In this document: positions 24,408 to 34,074 of the stretch, one piece after another
Position numbering within the stretch: the first letter of the stretch is position 1
Layout: every line of letters starts with the position of its first letter
NCBI RefSeq assembly: GCF_009363535.1
Contig: NZ_CP045369.1
Coordinates: forward strand, 4,619,452 to 4,683,451
Source of the DNA: Microbulbifer sp. THAF38
GTDB taxonomy: Bacteria > Pseudomonadota > Gammaproteobacteria > Pseudomonadales > Cellvibrionaceae
DNA length: 64,000 nt
Reading direction: 5' to 3'
Notes under the pieces: generated by a model
What the model was told of the DNA's origin: nothing
What the model saw: the letters and a program-made list of their open reading frames with translations, nothing else
Databases searched by the model: none
Position numbers and translations under genes: made by a program

Positions 24408-27400
24408 TTATTTTCCTGAAATAGCACCCGACATTAAAGACACAGGATCTCTAACGCCTTGGTCAAATAAATTAAGCCCTCGACCAAAACCAGAGACGGT
24501 TGTAGCAGAACCTGTAAGCCCTCCCCACAATGTCCCTTTCTTTAAAAGCCCCCGAGGCCCATATCTCATCACTAAGCCAACCATGGCACCCTGTGCAAGT
24601 TGTCTGCCAGCAAAATAAGCTTTATTGCTTGAAATTGTATCGAATACAGCATTATTAACTTCCGAACGGAAGTTAACCATTTCTCCGTTAAGTTCTATCT
24701 CGGCGCTGGAATAGTATAAAGCTCCAGCAGCACTTAGCGCTTGGTCTGCAAGCAACGCATGCGCCTTCTCTTCAGGCCCAAAGTCACCATTCAAAGCTCG
24801 ATAATGCCAACGTACCCGAAATAAATCCTCGAAGAGCCCTTCAGCCCCACTTCGCATAAGTTGGAGGGTAGATGGCCCCTTTTGTGCAGCTCCACCGCCA
24901 CCGATACTACCAGAAATTAATGAGCGGGAATTTACACTTACCATTGCCGCACTATTAGCGTCTAAGCCTCCATAAAGCCTCGCACTATCAATTTTATCAG
25001 GATCTAAACTATCAAGGACATCTCGCAATGAACGTGTTCCTGCATGATGTACAAGACCGTATTTTACGCCATCAATAACCTCACTAGTTCTTGTTGGGCT
25101 TAGAAAGACTAAACCACCCTTACTTGGGGCTGGCGGGTTCCATCTTCCTGTAACGGTTACCTCTTCAACAGGGCCCGACTCTGCGGTATCGTCCTTCTCT
25201 TGCGGCCTCTCATCCCATGCCGCATAACCACTGGGATCAGTAAAACTCAACGGGTTATTAAACACATAGCTATAGCGGTTCCAGCTCTGGCTATAGGTCG
25301 GTGCCTGCACAATGGGATCGGGACTGAGAAAGCGGCCCAGTGTGGGGTCGTAGATACGCCCATTCATATGGATCAGGCCGGTTCTGTCCAGGTGCTCGTG
25401 GCCGGTGTAGCCGCGCTTGGTGGTGAGGCCTTGTACTGCCAGCAGTTCCTGTAGTTGTTGCTGGCCCAGGTCTCCGCTCCAGTCCCCTTGGCGGCGACTG
25501 CCGTCCGGGTTAAAGGCGAGATTTAAGATCTCCAGCCCGGCTTCATCGGTGATTTTCTCAACGGAGCCCAGATGGTCCCGGTGCAGGTATTGGTATTCGC
25601 CGCTGGTGCCGGTGAGGTCCCTAATAGCGATATGCTGAACACTGCTGGCCAGTGCGGTTTTTTCGATAGTGAGAATGCTGGCATCTGCGGGGATCTGTTC
25701 CTCGTAGCTGCCCACAATAAAGGCCTTTTCGGTTTTGAGCTGGCCACCTTCCATCCAGCTGCTTTCGCGATAGAAGCGCTGGCCATCCGGTCCATAGTGG
25801 AAGCGGTCTCTGGCGGTCGGTGTGCTATCGCTTTGACTGCTGCCCAGCACAATTTCCGTGGCCAGTTGGCGCGCATTCCAACTGATCCATTTGTCGTCAC
25901 CGCTGGCGGCGTCGTAGTGTTCAATAGCGCCGTTGGCATCGTAGTGCAGGCTGTGGGAGATGCCGTTAATGGTGACACTACTGACCGCATTGGGACCGGC
26001 ATTGCCGAACTCACCGTACTGGTAGCCGCTGACCTGGGTGTCGTTGCTGACACTGGAGGTCTTGGCGAGGATATTGCCGAGCTTGTCGTACTGGGTGCTG
26101 AGCACGCGGTCACCACCGACTTGCATGGTGGCGTGGCGCAGGCGATTGAGACCGTCGTAGCTAAAGTCTTCCTGCTTTTGCAGTGCCTGGGAGGCGTTGT
26201 AGGTGAGGCGACTTTGCAGGGTGCCGTTGGAGCGCCAGCGGTATTCGTTATTTTGTACCTGACCGCCACCAGTGTTGATAGTTTGCAGGCGCCCGGTATC
26301 GGGATCGTAAGTGCGATTGGTGATCAGGCCGTTGCCGTAGCTCTCCTGCTCTACCTGACCCCAGGCGTTGATGCTGTCAAAGGTTTGCAGGGAATTGTTG
26401 CCGGCTGCATCGCTGCTGAGGCTCTGCATATAACCGCGCGCGTTATAGTGGTAGTGGGCTTCGACATTGTTGGGGTAAACCACTTTGTTGGTGCGCCCGT
26501 AGCTATCGTAACCGTACTGGTGTTGGTAATTACGGCTGGCACCAGCGGCTAGTAACTGGGTGCGGATACTGTCCAGCTTGCTGTCGGAACGGTAGATGTA
26601 CTCCTCAAAAAACACCTGTGAGCCGTTTTCGGTATAACTGCGGCTAAGCAGGCCGCCCTTTGCATTCACGGCATCGTATTGCCATTGGGCCAGGCCCTGG
26701 GCATCTTGCTGCTCCAGCAGACGACCCAGCTGGTCGTACAGGTAGGTAATGCTCTGGCCTTTGTTATCGGTCTGCCGCTGCAGCTCGCCAAAGGCGTTGT
26801 AACTACTGGAGACGGAGCCCAGGTTGGCATCGGTCATGCTGGTGCGGAAGCCGGCATAGTCGAAGACAAAACTGGATTCGATATTGCGGCTGCCCCCGTT
26901 AACCAACACGGTTTTTGGTAAGCCACTGCCGTAGTAGGTGTACTCTGTCGTTACCGCTTCGCCGGTGGCGTCATCGATCGTGCGCGCCAGGTCGCCATTT
27001 AGGTCGTAGTAGCTCTCCTGCACCTGGGTGTTGTTACCACTCCCCCCCACTACCGATTCCGTTACGCTGACTTTAACCTGCTTGCCACTGTTGCCCGTCG
27101 CTACGCTGTAATCAATATCCACCGTGCCGCCACCGGCTTTCTCTATATAGTCGAGGCGGTTACGCAAGTCATATTTGTAATTGGTAATCGGTTTGTAACC
27201 ATCGACCGCTGCGTTACCTTGGGCAAAGAAAGGGGCCGTCTCCATATTAAGCCGCCCGAGAGGATCGTACTTGTATTCGCGGCGGGAGACGTTGTTACCG
27301 AAGAAATCCTCTACATCCTGCTGTACCAAACGGCCCAGTTGGTCGTAATAGTATTCCGAGGTGGGGGTAATTGCCGAGCTGGTCTGTACCCAGTAAGGCA

Positions 27401-30400
27401 CTTCGATACTGTCAACAACGGGGCAATTAGCGAAACAGAAGTTGTACTGGGTGCTGAATGCCACTCCATCGGCATTGGTGCTGCTAATCTCGCGGCCAAA
27501 AGGATCGTATTGAATACTGCTGGACTGGAGATTCGCATCGGTCACCTGAGTGATGCTGCCAAAGCGGTGGTCGTAGTCCATGGTAATGGTGTGACCCAAG
27601 ATATTACTCAGGCTAGTCGGGTAGCGCCGATCGGAGAAGGCGCCGTTCACCTGGGTGCTGCGCGTTTGCGTGCTAGAGCCATTAATTGTGGCATCGACCT
27701 TGCCGGTGGCGCTTTCACTGGTCACATTGCCGTAGTCATCGTAATCATAGGTGACCACCATCTGGTATTTGGCATCACCGGGATACTGGGTAGCCGTATG
27801 CACCTTATTCGTGTTGCCATAAGGGGTCATGGCGCTACTGGACTGTTGATCTGGGCTGCCGCTGGTATCGCCACTAAAGTGACGCTGTTCCTGGGCACTG
27901 GGGAAGCCGATCAGCCAATTGCCGCTGACGCGGTTTTCCAGCAGCGTGGTGCTCTCCACACTGCGCTGGGTATCGCCGTAATTACTGGCCGGCAGCACCT
28001 CACCCCAAATACTCTGGGAGTCGTTGATCTGGGCAGTTTTCATTACACGGCTGGTACTTACACTACCGCTTAACAGATCACCCGCGTCGCCATAAGAGAT
28101 AGCCTGGGGTGCGTTATCGTTGACTATATACCCAAGTGTTTGCCCTCCCTCTAACTGGGTGTCCAAGCTTTGCGCCATATAGGGGTAGTAGGTCTTGCTA
28201 TCACCGGCATGGAGCTCAAGGGCATCGTAACTAAAGCGCTGGTTAGTGAGCAGTTCGCCAAACTGATAGTTGTTAAAATACTGAACCTGCCGCGCCACCT
28301 TGCCAAAGTAAGGGAAGTCCTGACGGAACTGGCGGTAGGTGACGATATTGGCTTCGGGATCGTAAATGCGCTGGGCGTGATAACCGAGGAAGCCCCAGCC
28401 TTTGTCACTGCTCAGGCCGACACCCTGATAAGCGTACTTGGTAGTATGCCAGCCTAGCCTGTAGCCGTTGGAGCGTTCCACCTTGGTCACTACCGTGCGG
28501 TAATCCCCGTTTACTGCCCGGCTGGTAGGGCTTGTGTCGGGAATAGTCACCATCGAACCAAAGAGGGTGGTGCCTTCATCAAAGCGACCGACTTCCTCTT
28601 CGCCGGGGTTATCGGAGATACGTTCCAGCGTAAATTTGGTTTGGGCGCCGAGGCCATTGGTGACCGTTTCAATGCCGGTTTCAAAGTCATCCGGGTTGGC
28701 AGAGTCGGTAAATTTCCAAGTAAATTCCAGCGGTTTCAGGCACTGACGACCGGTACCATTTTCATCATAAGCACACAGCTGTACCTGCTTGAGGCGGCGA
28801 TAATGGGCCTGCTCGGGATCGGCGGGCTCCTCTTCGGAGATCAGCTTGTATTCCCGCTGCAGTTTGCCGTCCAAGTGCACGCGGATATGGTGCAACAGCA
28901 CCAGCTGTTCCTGCTGGATTTCCTGCAGGGGCACTGGCGGTGCATCGGTACGGGTACCGTACTGGAATTCTATTTTTGCATCGCCCTGGTTGCCGTAGGT
29001 AATTTCCAGGGGATAGTTAATACCCTCGATAAGATCGCGATGATATTTATAGGCCATCGTATTGCCGAAGGCATCGGTAACTTTATTCAGGCTCCAGGCA
29101 AAGTGCGAAGTATCTTCCCCTCGCAGGCTACTATCCGCCGTTGCTCCATACTCATTGATTGAGCCATTGGGGTTTTTGACTTTGAACCAGATCTTACCGG
29201 CACTATTTTTCTGTAACTCAATCAGGCGGAAGCTATCGCGCAAGGTGCGATACTGGGCGCCCCCTTGCCAGTGAGTACCAGAGGCCAAAACTAAAGGCTC
29301 ACCATCCAAACACAGTGAATCCGCGTCAGTCAGTCGAACTCTATCGCTATTGGGCCTATTCACCACACAGCGGCGAATACTGCTCAACCCGCCCAATCGC
29401 CAACCATAACCGAGGGTATCTTCCGGCAGGGCTTGCGTCATACGCTTCTGGAAACGGGCACTGGTGTAATGCAGGGATAAATTGGGTTGCAAGCCATTGA
29501 CGCCGGGCGCCGGCTGCAGGGGGACATTAATAATGGCATTACCGGTGGCACTGACATCGGCACTATATGGCAAGGTGCCCGGTGTAGTTGCTTGCTCGGT
29601 GGTGACCGCTGGAGCTTCGTCTGTATTGGCCAGACTATGCACTTTGATCCAGGGGCTTAGTACCGAAGCACAATTATCCGCAAAATCAATACAGGCAGTC
29701 AGCTTATATTGGTAGGTACCAGGTTGGCTGCCGCCATCGAAGAAACTGGTTCCAGTGGTGCTGGCTAAGACCGTTAGCCAGCAGTTACCATCAGATTTTT
29801 CCGTACACCCACTTTCATCTTCTCCCTTACGAATGCGCTCCAGTTTATAGACACTCGCCCCAACATCTTTCCAGGTGATGGTTTGGTCCAGTTTAAAAAA
29901 CTGCGTGGGATGATTATCAGAAAACTCAGGCTCTGGCGGTGTGGGGGGGCTCAATCGTTTTGTTGTGGACCAGGGGCCACAGCCGGAACGGTTACAAGCC
30001 CTAACCCGAAATTCATAGTCGCTCGCAGTGATATCTTTGCCTGTGGTGGCCTTACTGATATTCACTAATATAGAGGTGGGCTTAGTGGTAAAAACATCAC
30101 TAAAACCACTGCCGTTTACATTCCATTCCAGGTCATAGTTAAGCACCGGATCGGAGGGATCAGGATTACCGACAGAATTCCACTTTAGTTGGAAACTAGG
30201 CCCTGGTAGCGTACTGCCACCCGGCTCCTGCCAGCCACTAACCTGGCCGGGGTAATGTTTAACATAGAGGGTGGAAGAGTAGCGCCAGCCGCTGTATTGA
30301 TAAAGGCTTCCGGCCTTACCATAGGCGCGTACTCGATATCGATACTTGCCGGTGGGCATAGTGCCCGTTGTGGTGGGTAACGATCTGCTTCGAGTGCCGC

Positions 30401-30971
30401 TACTTACTTTGGGACAGCTGCTCTCAGATTGCCAGCTGCCATTAGTTTCCTGACACCACTGGTAGCCAGAGGCTGCAGGTCCTCCGCTGGGAGCACCCCA
30501 ATTAATTGTATATTTTCCATTGGTATCAGTACTTCCGCTCTCTACAGAAGAAAACGTTAGCGATGAGGGCGTATTGGGTTTAAGTGCAACATTAACATCA
30601 TGATAACCTGTCACATATTTTTCAAAATCCCACTCTTCACAACGCCCACTCAACCTATTCCAAAATAAACAAATCTTAAACCAGGCGGTATAACTATAAG
30701 ACCCAGTGGATGAAACAGTAATCGACTTACTGCTTACAGTATTCCCTATGTCCCCGATATAAATATCCCTAACTTTCCTCCCATCCTTATTCTCAGTAAT
30801 GTAATGAACTACCCCCTGCCAAGTCAGAGTAAATTTTCCATCGGAATCTGTTGAAGGTCCGGTTAGAGTGTCTATACCATTTAAGGGAGCTGAGATACTT
30901 ACATTTGGTACAAAAGTAAAAATACCAGCTATAAAAACCAGTAAAAAATAAGCAGTAAGTCTAAAGCGCAT
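24408..30971 (-). CDS. RHS/YD-repeat polymorphic toxin protein, secreted
   Basis: About 2187 residues. The ATG at 30971 follows AAGGTGG and gives a Sec signal peptide (MRFRLTAYFLLVFIAGIFTF, ending near VSISA). Residues about 100-470 contain fibronectin-III-like repeats (GKYRYRVRAYGKAGS, SDYEFRVRACNRSGCGPW). From about 490 a SpvB/TcdB-type start (SADVSATGNAIINVPLQPA) leads into many YD repeats (YDYDDYGNVTSE, YYDQLGRLVQQD). The RHS core ends with NRYSYVFNNPLSFTDPSGY near residue 1916. The last 270 residues are a distinct tip with an EEVTVTGRW linker, then Gly-rich hydrophobic segments ending FGRGLNLFDQGVRDP. The core is G/C-rich while the tip and N-terminus are A/T-rich. The tip activity is not recognised. 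Confidence 0.9.
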   Translation of the reverse strand: MRFRLTAYFLLVFIAGIFTFVPNVSISAPLNGIDTLTGPSTDSDGKFTLTWQGVVHYITENKDGRKVRDIYIGDIGNTVSSKSITVSSTGSYSYTAWFKICLFWNRLSGRCEEWDFEKYVTGYHDVNVALKPNTPSSLTFSSVESGSTDTNGKYTINWGAPSGGPAASGYQWCQETNGSWQSESSCPKVSSGTRSRSLPTTTGTMPTGKYRYRVRAYGKAGSLYQYSGWRYSSTLYVKHYPGQVSGWQEPGGSTLPGPSFQLKWNSVGNPDPSDPVLNYDLEWNVNGSGFSDVFTTKPTSILVNISKATTGKDITASDYEFRVRACNRSGCGPWSTTKRLSPPTPPEPEFSDNHPTQFFKLDQTITWKDVGASVYKLERIRKGEDESGCTEKSDGNCWLTVLASTTGTSFFDGGSQPGTYQYKLTACIDFADNCASVLSPWIKVHSLANTDEAPAVTTEQATTPGTLPYSADVSATGNAIINVPLQPAPGVNGLQPNLSLHYTSARFQKRMTQALPEDTLGYGWRLGGLSSIRRCVVNRPNSDRVRLTDADSLCLDGEPLVLASGTHWQGGAQYRTLRDSFRLIELQKNSAGKIWFKVKNPNGSINEYGATADSSLRGEDTSHFAWSLNKVTDAFGNTMAYKYHRDLIEGINYPLEITYGNQGDAKIEFQYGTRTDAPPVPLQEIQQEQLVLLHHIRVHLDGKLQREYKLISEEEPADPEQAHYRRLKQVQLCAYDENGTGRQCLKPLEFTWKFTDSANPDDFETGIETVTNGLGAQTKFTLERISDNPGEEEVGRFDEGTTLFGSMVTIPDTSPTSRAVNGDYRTVVTKVERSNGYRLGWHTTKYAYQGVGLSSDKGWGFLGYHAQRIYDPEANIVTYRQFRQDFPYFGKVARQVQYFNNYQFGELLTNQRFSYDALELHAGDSKTYYPYMAQSLDTQLEGGQTLGYIVNDNAPQAISYGDAGDLLSGSVSTSRVMKTAQINDSQSIWGEVLPASNYGDTQRSVESTTLLENRVSGNWLIGFPSAQEQRHFSGDTSGSPDQQSSSAMTPYGNTNKVHTATQYPGDAKYQMVVTYDYDDYGNVTSESATGKVDATINGSSTQTRSTQVNGAFSDRRYPTSLSNILGHTITMDYDHRFGSITQVTDANLQSSSIQYDPFGREISSTNADGVAFSTQYNFCFANCPVVDSIEVPYWVQTSSAITPTSEYYYDQLGRLVQQDVEDFFGNNVSRREYKYDPLGRLNMETAPFFAQGNAAVDGYKPITNYKYDLRNRLDYIEKAGGGTVDIDYSVATGNSGKQVKVSVTESVVGGSGNNTQVQESYYDLNGDLARTIDDATGEAVTTEYTYYGSGLPKTVLVNGGSRNIESSFVFDYAGFRTSMTDANLGSVSSSYNAFGELQRQTDNKGQSITYLYDQLGRLLEQQDAQGLAQWQYDAVNAKGGLLSRSYTENGSQVFFEEYIYRSDSKLDSIRTQLLAAGASRNYQHQYGYDSYGRTNKVVYPNNVEAHYHYNARGYMQSLSSDAAGNNSLQTFDSINAWGQVEQESYGNGLITNRTYDPDTGRLQTINTGGGQVQNNEYRWRSNGTLQSRLTYNASQALQKQEDFSYDGLNRLRHATMQVGGDRVLSTQYDKLGNILAKTSSVSNDTQVSGYQYGEFGNAGPNAVSSVTINGISHSLHYDANGAIEHYDAASGDDKWISWNARQLATEIVLGSSQSDSTPTARDRFHYGPDGQRFYRESSWMEGGQLKTEKAFIVGSYEEQIPADASILTIEKTALASSVQHIAIRDLTGTSGEYQYLHRDHLGSVEKITDEAGLEILNLAFNPDGSRRQGDWSGDLGQQQLQELLAVQGLTTKRGYTGHEHLDRTGLIHMNGRIYDPTLGRFLSPDPIVQAPTYSQSWNRYSYVFNNPLSFTDPSGYAAWDERPQEKDDTAESGPVEEVTVTGRWNPPAPSKGGLVFLSPTRTSEVIDGVKYGLVHHAGTRSLRDVLDSLDPDKIDSARLYGGLDANSAAMVSVNSRSLISGSIGGGGAAQKGPSTLQLMRSGAEGLFEDLFRVRWHYRALNGDFGPEEKAHALLADQALSAAGALYYSSAEIELNGEMVNFRSEVNNAVFDTISSNKAYFAGRQLAQGAMVGLVMRYGPRGLLKKGTLWGGLTGSATTVSGFGRGLNLFDQGVRDPVSLMSGAISGK

Positions 30972-30994
30972 CCGTTCACCCACCTTAATTGGTA

Positions 30995-31028
30995 CCAAAA
31001 AACCAAAAAACCAAAAAACCAAAAAACC
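30995..31028 (-). repeat. Octanucleotide tandem repeat (GGTTTTTT)x4 upstream of the RHS gene
   Basis: On the plus strand CCAAAAAA is repeated exactly four times (30995-31026) plus CC. It begins 24 bases upstream of the RHS start codon, just before the ribosome binding site. The units are identical, and the length per unit (8) is not a multiple of three. Such tracts are prone to slipped-strand copy-number change, so expression of the RHS gene may be phase-variable through leader or promoter spacing. Confidence 0.85.
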
Positions 31029-32199
31029 TTCTAAAATAAGGTTTATGAAAAAATCGACGGAATTTTAAAATAAAATTAATAAAGTGCAAATAATTAATTA
31101 TTTTGAAAATTAAAAAATGTAATTCCTGACTTTCAGTCGCGCAAACAAAATAATTTCCAGAAAGAGAAAAAATTTTCTGAATAATTTATATTTTATATAT
31201 GCAGCAGCAAAATATTTATATCCTCTACACACGATGGTTATAGATCGTATTTCTAGCTCACAATACTGTGAGTGTTTGAGCGAGCAGGGTTAACTTACCC
31301 GTATTTCGATCCTACATGTCGATTACCTTCTTTACATCTCTTTCAATCCATGAATCTAATGCATCCTATTCATTTTTTATTTTATTATCTGGATGACTTA
31401 AGTACTCTCGTACGGAAGTATTTTCGGCGATATAACTTCGTTTCCAGTTCCTCGCATTCAAACCTTCATCCTTATAGGATGTCATCAGTTCATCTAAGAT
31501 ACCTAAATAAGTTAATTCTGTGTCTCCCGACCGAAAAAAGTTTAAAGGCTTTCAGATTCTTCTGTACCATCTTTTTTAGTTTTATTCGTAAATTCAATTT
31601 CCAGAACTTGAATAGAAGTTTTCTAATCTCTTGCAATTACTGCATGACAGTAGCGACGAGGACGATTATTGACTAGATATTGAGAACGGCAACGCATTTT
31701 AGGCTCATCACCTATCTTGCTCTCAACTTTCCGACTACTTATTTTGATTATAACCTTCTCAAATCAATGGTTGCTTCAGGGCCGAAAGGAAATTGTTCCC
31801 AAATGCCACTGAAAACGGCTTGCTAGCCGAATAGTAAAAAAGCCACCACTCTAGATCAGAAGTAAGTGGACTACACGATCATGTGTAAACACTAGCCGAC
31901 GATGGACCTCGCCCCTGGCCTCTTTTAGGGATATCCCGAACGGTCACAAGGGTTTGCAATCTTTGTCAAAGCCTTGGATACACTTTTCTTTTAAAGCCGC
32001 TTTAGAATGACAGGATCTAGGAGTTCAATGATTTCTTTGGGGTGGGGAATTAAGAAGGAAAAGCGTTTATTCATTTAAAGCATCCAAGCTACGCCTATTT
32101 CATTCAGCATAGCTCAGATTGCTGTAAAAGTATGATGCATTAATGTCTAGTATGATACTTTATTGTCAATTTACATAAGCCATCCATGGCCTTAAAGAA
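31029..32199. other. 1.17-kb A/T-rich gap between the RHS gene and glmS
   Basis: I see no credible gene. A 134-codon frame at 31272-31676 (+) is dominated by Phe/Leu/Ser and lacks a ribosome binding site and recognisable domain. The stretch next to the RHS gene (31029-31210) is extremely A/T-rich and probably holds its promoter. The end near glmS contains two AGTATGAT copies (32131 and 32150 region). The region lies just downstream of the glmS stop codon, where Tn7-like elements insert; no Tn7 end was recognised. Confidence 0.5.
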
Positions 32200-34029
32200 T
32201 TACTCCACAGTGACCGATTTAGCCAGGTTTCGCGGCTGATCCACATCGGTGCCTTTCAGCAGTGCCACATGATAGCTAAGCAGCTGCAGGGGCACTGTGT
32301 AGAGGATTGGTGCCAGGCTCTCTGGAGAGTCAGGCACTTCAATCACGGTGATTCCTTCCTCACTGGTGAAACCGGCCTTGGGGCTGGCGAATACAAACAG
32401 CTGGCCGCCGCGTGCGCGAACTTCCTGTAAATTGGACTTCAGCTTTTCCAGCAGCTCATCATTGGGAGCCACAACAATCACCGGCATATCCGCATCCACC
32501 AGGGCCAGCGGGCCATGCTTGAGCTCTCCGGCCGGGTAGGCTTCCGCGTGGATATAGGAGATTTCCTTGAGCTTTAATGCCCCCTCAAGGGCAATGGGAA
32601 ACTCAACACCGCGTCCGAGGAACAATGCATGGTTCTTCTCAGCAAAGGCCTCGCTGGTCAACTGAACCAGTTTATCGAGGCCGGTAAATTCCTCCATCAA
32701 CTGCGGCAACTGATGCAAAGCATCCACCAACTCTGCCTCGCGCTCACTAGGCAGCCCATTGGCCTTGCCCAGGGCAAGGCAGAACAGCTGCAGAGCCACC
32801 AATTGAGTGGTAAAAGCTTTGGTGGAAGCCACGCCAATTTCAGGGCCCGCCTCCGTCATCAGCGACAGCTCGGATTCTCGCACCAGGGAACTGTTGGGCA
32901 CATTGCAGATAGTCATAAAACCCAGGTAGCCGAGTTCTTTGGCCTGGCGTAATGCCGCCAGGGTATCCGCGGTCTCACCAGACTGGGAAATAGTCACGAA
33001 CAAGGTGCCGGGGCGCACAACCGTCTTGCGGTAGCGGATTTCACTGGCCACTTCCACCGAGCAGGGAACGCCCGCCCAGTCCTCCAGCCAGTAACGTGCA
33101 ACCATGCCCGCATGGTAACTGGTGCCACAGGCGACGATCTGCACCTGCTCAACCTTGGGCAAAATCTCTTGGGCGCGGCTACCCAGCGCTTGCGACAGTA
33201 CCGAGTGGTCTCCGATACGCCCAGCCAGGGTCGCCGCAACAACTTCAGGCTGCTCAAAGATTTCCTTTTGCATATAGTGGCGATAGTGACCCTTTTCGGC
33301 CACGTCATGGCCGGAGTCGAGCTTATGCACCGGGCGGCTAACTTCCTCTCCGCTCTTATCGCGGACCGAAATACCCGTGTGGCGCACCTCTGCCACATCA
33401 CCTTCTTCGAGAAAAATAAAGCGATCGGTCACCTGGCGCAAGGCCATCGGGTCCGAGGCGATAAAGTTTTCCTCAATGCCGACGCCCAGAACCAAAGGGC
33501 TACCGTAGCGCGCACAGGCCAGGACCTCAGGCTCCTCACTGCTGATCACGGCGAGGGCGTAGGCACCCTCCAACATTTTGGTCGCCTTGCTCACCGCATC
33601 CATTAAGCCCAGCCCCTCTCCACTGAGAGAGTGGATCAGGTGAACCACCACTTCGGTATCGGTATCCGAAGCAAACTCATAACCCTTGGCCTGCAACTCT
33701 TCGCGCAGTGCTTGGTGATTTTCGATAATACCGTTATGTACCAGAGCGATGTGTCCGGACATATGGGGATGGGCGTTTTCATCGGAAGGCACCCCGTGAG
33801 TCGCCCAGCGGGTATGGGCAATTCCCTGATGGCCCCCAGCGGGTTCTGCCTTCAATTTGGCTTCCAGGTCAGCAACCTTTCCCAAACTCTTGCGTAACTG
33901 TAACCGGCCATCATCACCGCGTAGACAGACGCCTGCAGAATCATAGCCCCGGTATTCCAGGCGACGCAGGCCCTCAAGAAGGATACCGGTCACATTGCGC
34001 TGGGCCAGTGCCCCAACAATTCCACACAT
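32200..34029 (-). CDS. glmS: Glutamine-fructose-6-phosphate aminotransferase (isomerizing)
   Basis: First committed step of UDP-GlcNAc synthesis: fructose-6-phosphate plus glutamine gives glucosamine-6-phosphate. 609 residues, normal length. N-terminal class II amidotransferase with Cys2 nucleophile ([12 protein letters not shown]), HTRWATHG and the GYDSAG motif; then two SIS isomerase domains ([49 protein letters not shown]). It ends with the conserved [12 protein letters not shown], the coding part of the Tn7 attachment site. A DeoR-type regulator is immediately upstream on the same strand. Confidence 0.98.
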   Translation of the reverse strand: MCGIVGALAQRNVTGILLEGLRRLEYRGYDSAGVCLRGDDGRLQLRKSLGKVADLEAKLKAEPAGGHQGIAHTRWATHGVPSDENAHPHMSGHIALVHNGIIENHQALREELQAKGYEFASDTDTEVVVHLIHSLSGEGLGLMDAVSKATKMLEGAYALAVISSEEPEVLACARYGSPLVLGVGIEENFIASDPMALRQVTDRFIFLEEGDVAEVRHTGISVRDKSGEEVSRPVHKLDSGHDVAEKGHYRHYMQKEIFEQPEVVAATLAGRIGDHSVLSQALGSRAQEILPKVEQVQIVACGTSYHAGMVARYWLEDWAGVPCSVEVASEIRYRKTVVRPGTLFVTISQSGETADTLAALRQAKELGYLGFMTICNVPNSSLVRESELSLMTEAGPEIGVASTKAFTTQLVALQLFCLALGKANGLPSEREAELVDALHQLPQLMEEFTGLDKLVQLTSEAFAEKNHALFLGRGVEFPIALEGALKLKEISYIHAEAYPAGELKHGPLALVDADMPVIVVAPNDELLEKLKSNLQEVRARGGQLFVFASPKAGFTSEEGITVIEVPDSPESLAPILYTVPLQLLSYHVALLKGTDVDQPRNLAKSVTVE

Positions 34030-34074
34030 ATCTTTCTCCTCGCAATTCCTAAAAGTCTTTTGTTTATTCTCTCG

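Noticed and set aside
25572..26552. Long plus-strand open frame (326 codons) inside the RHS gene
   Set aside because: Antisense shadow of the G/C-rich YD-repeat core; Val/Ala/Ile-rich product with no family features.
31272..31676. 134-codon open frame in the gap between RHS and glmS
   Set aside because: Low-complexity Phe/Leu/Ser-rich product, no ribosome binding site, no recognisable domain, in an A/T-rich decayed region.
31029..32199. Tn7-like transposon at the glmS attachment site
   Set aside because: Location is right but no Tns protein fragment or Tn7 end sequence was recognised.
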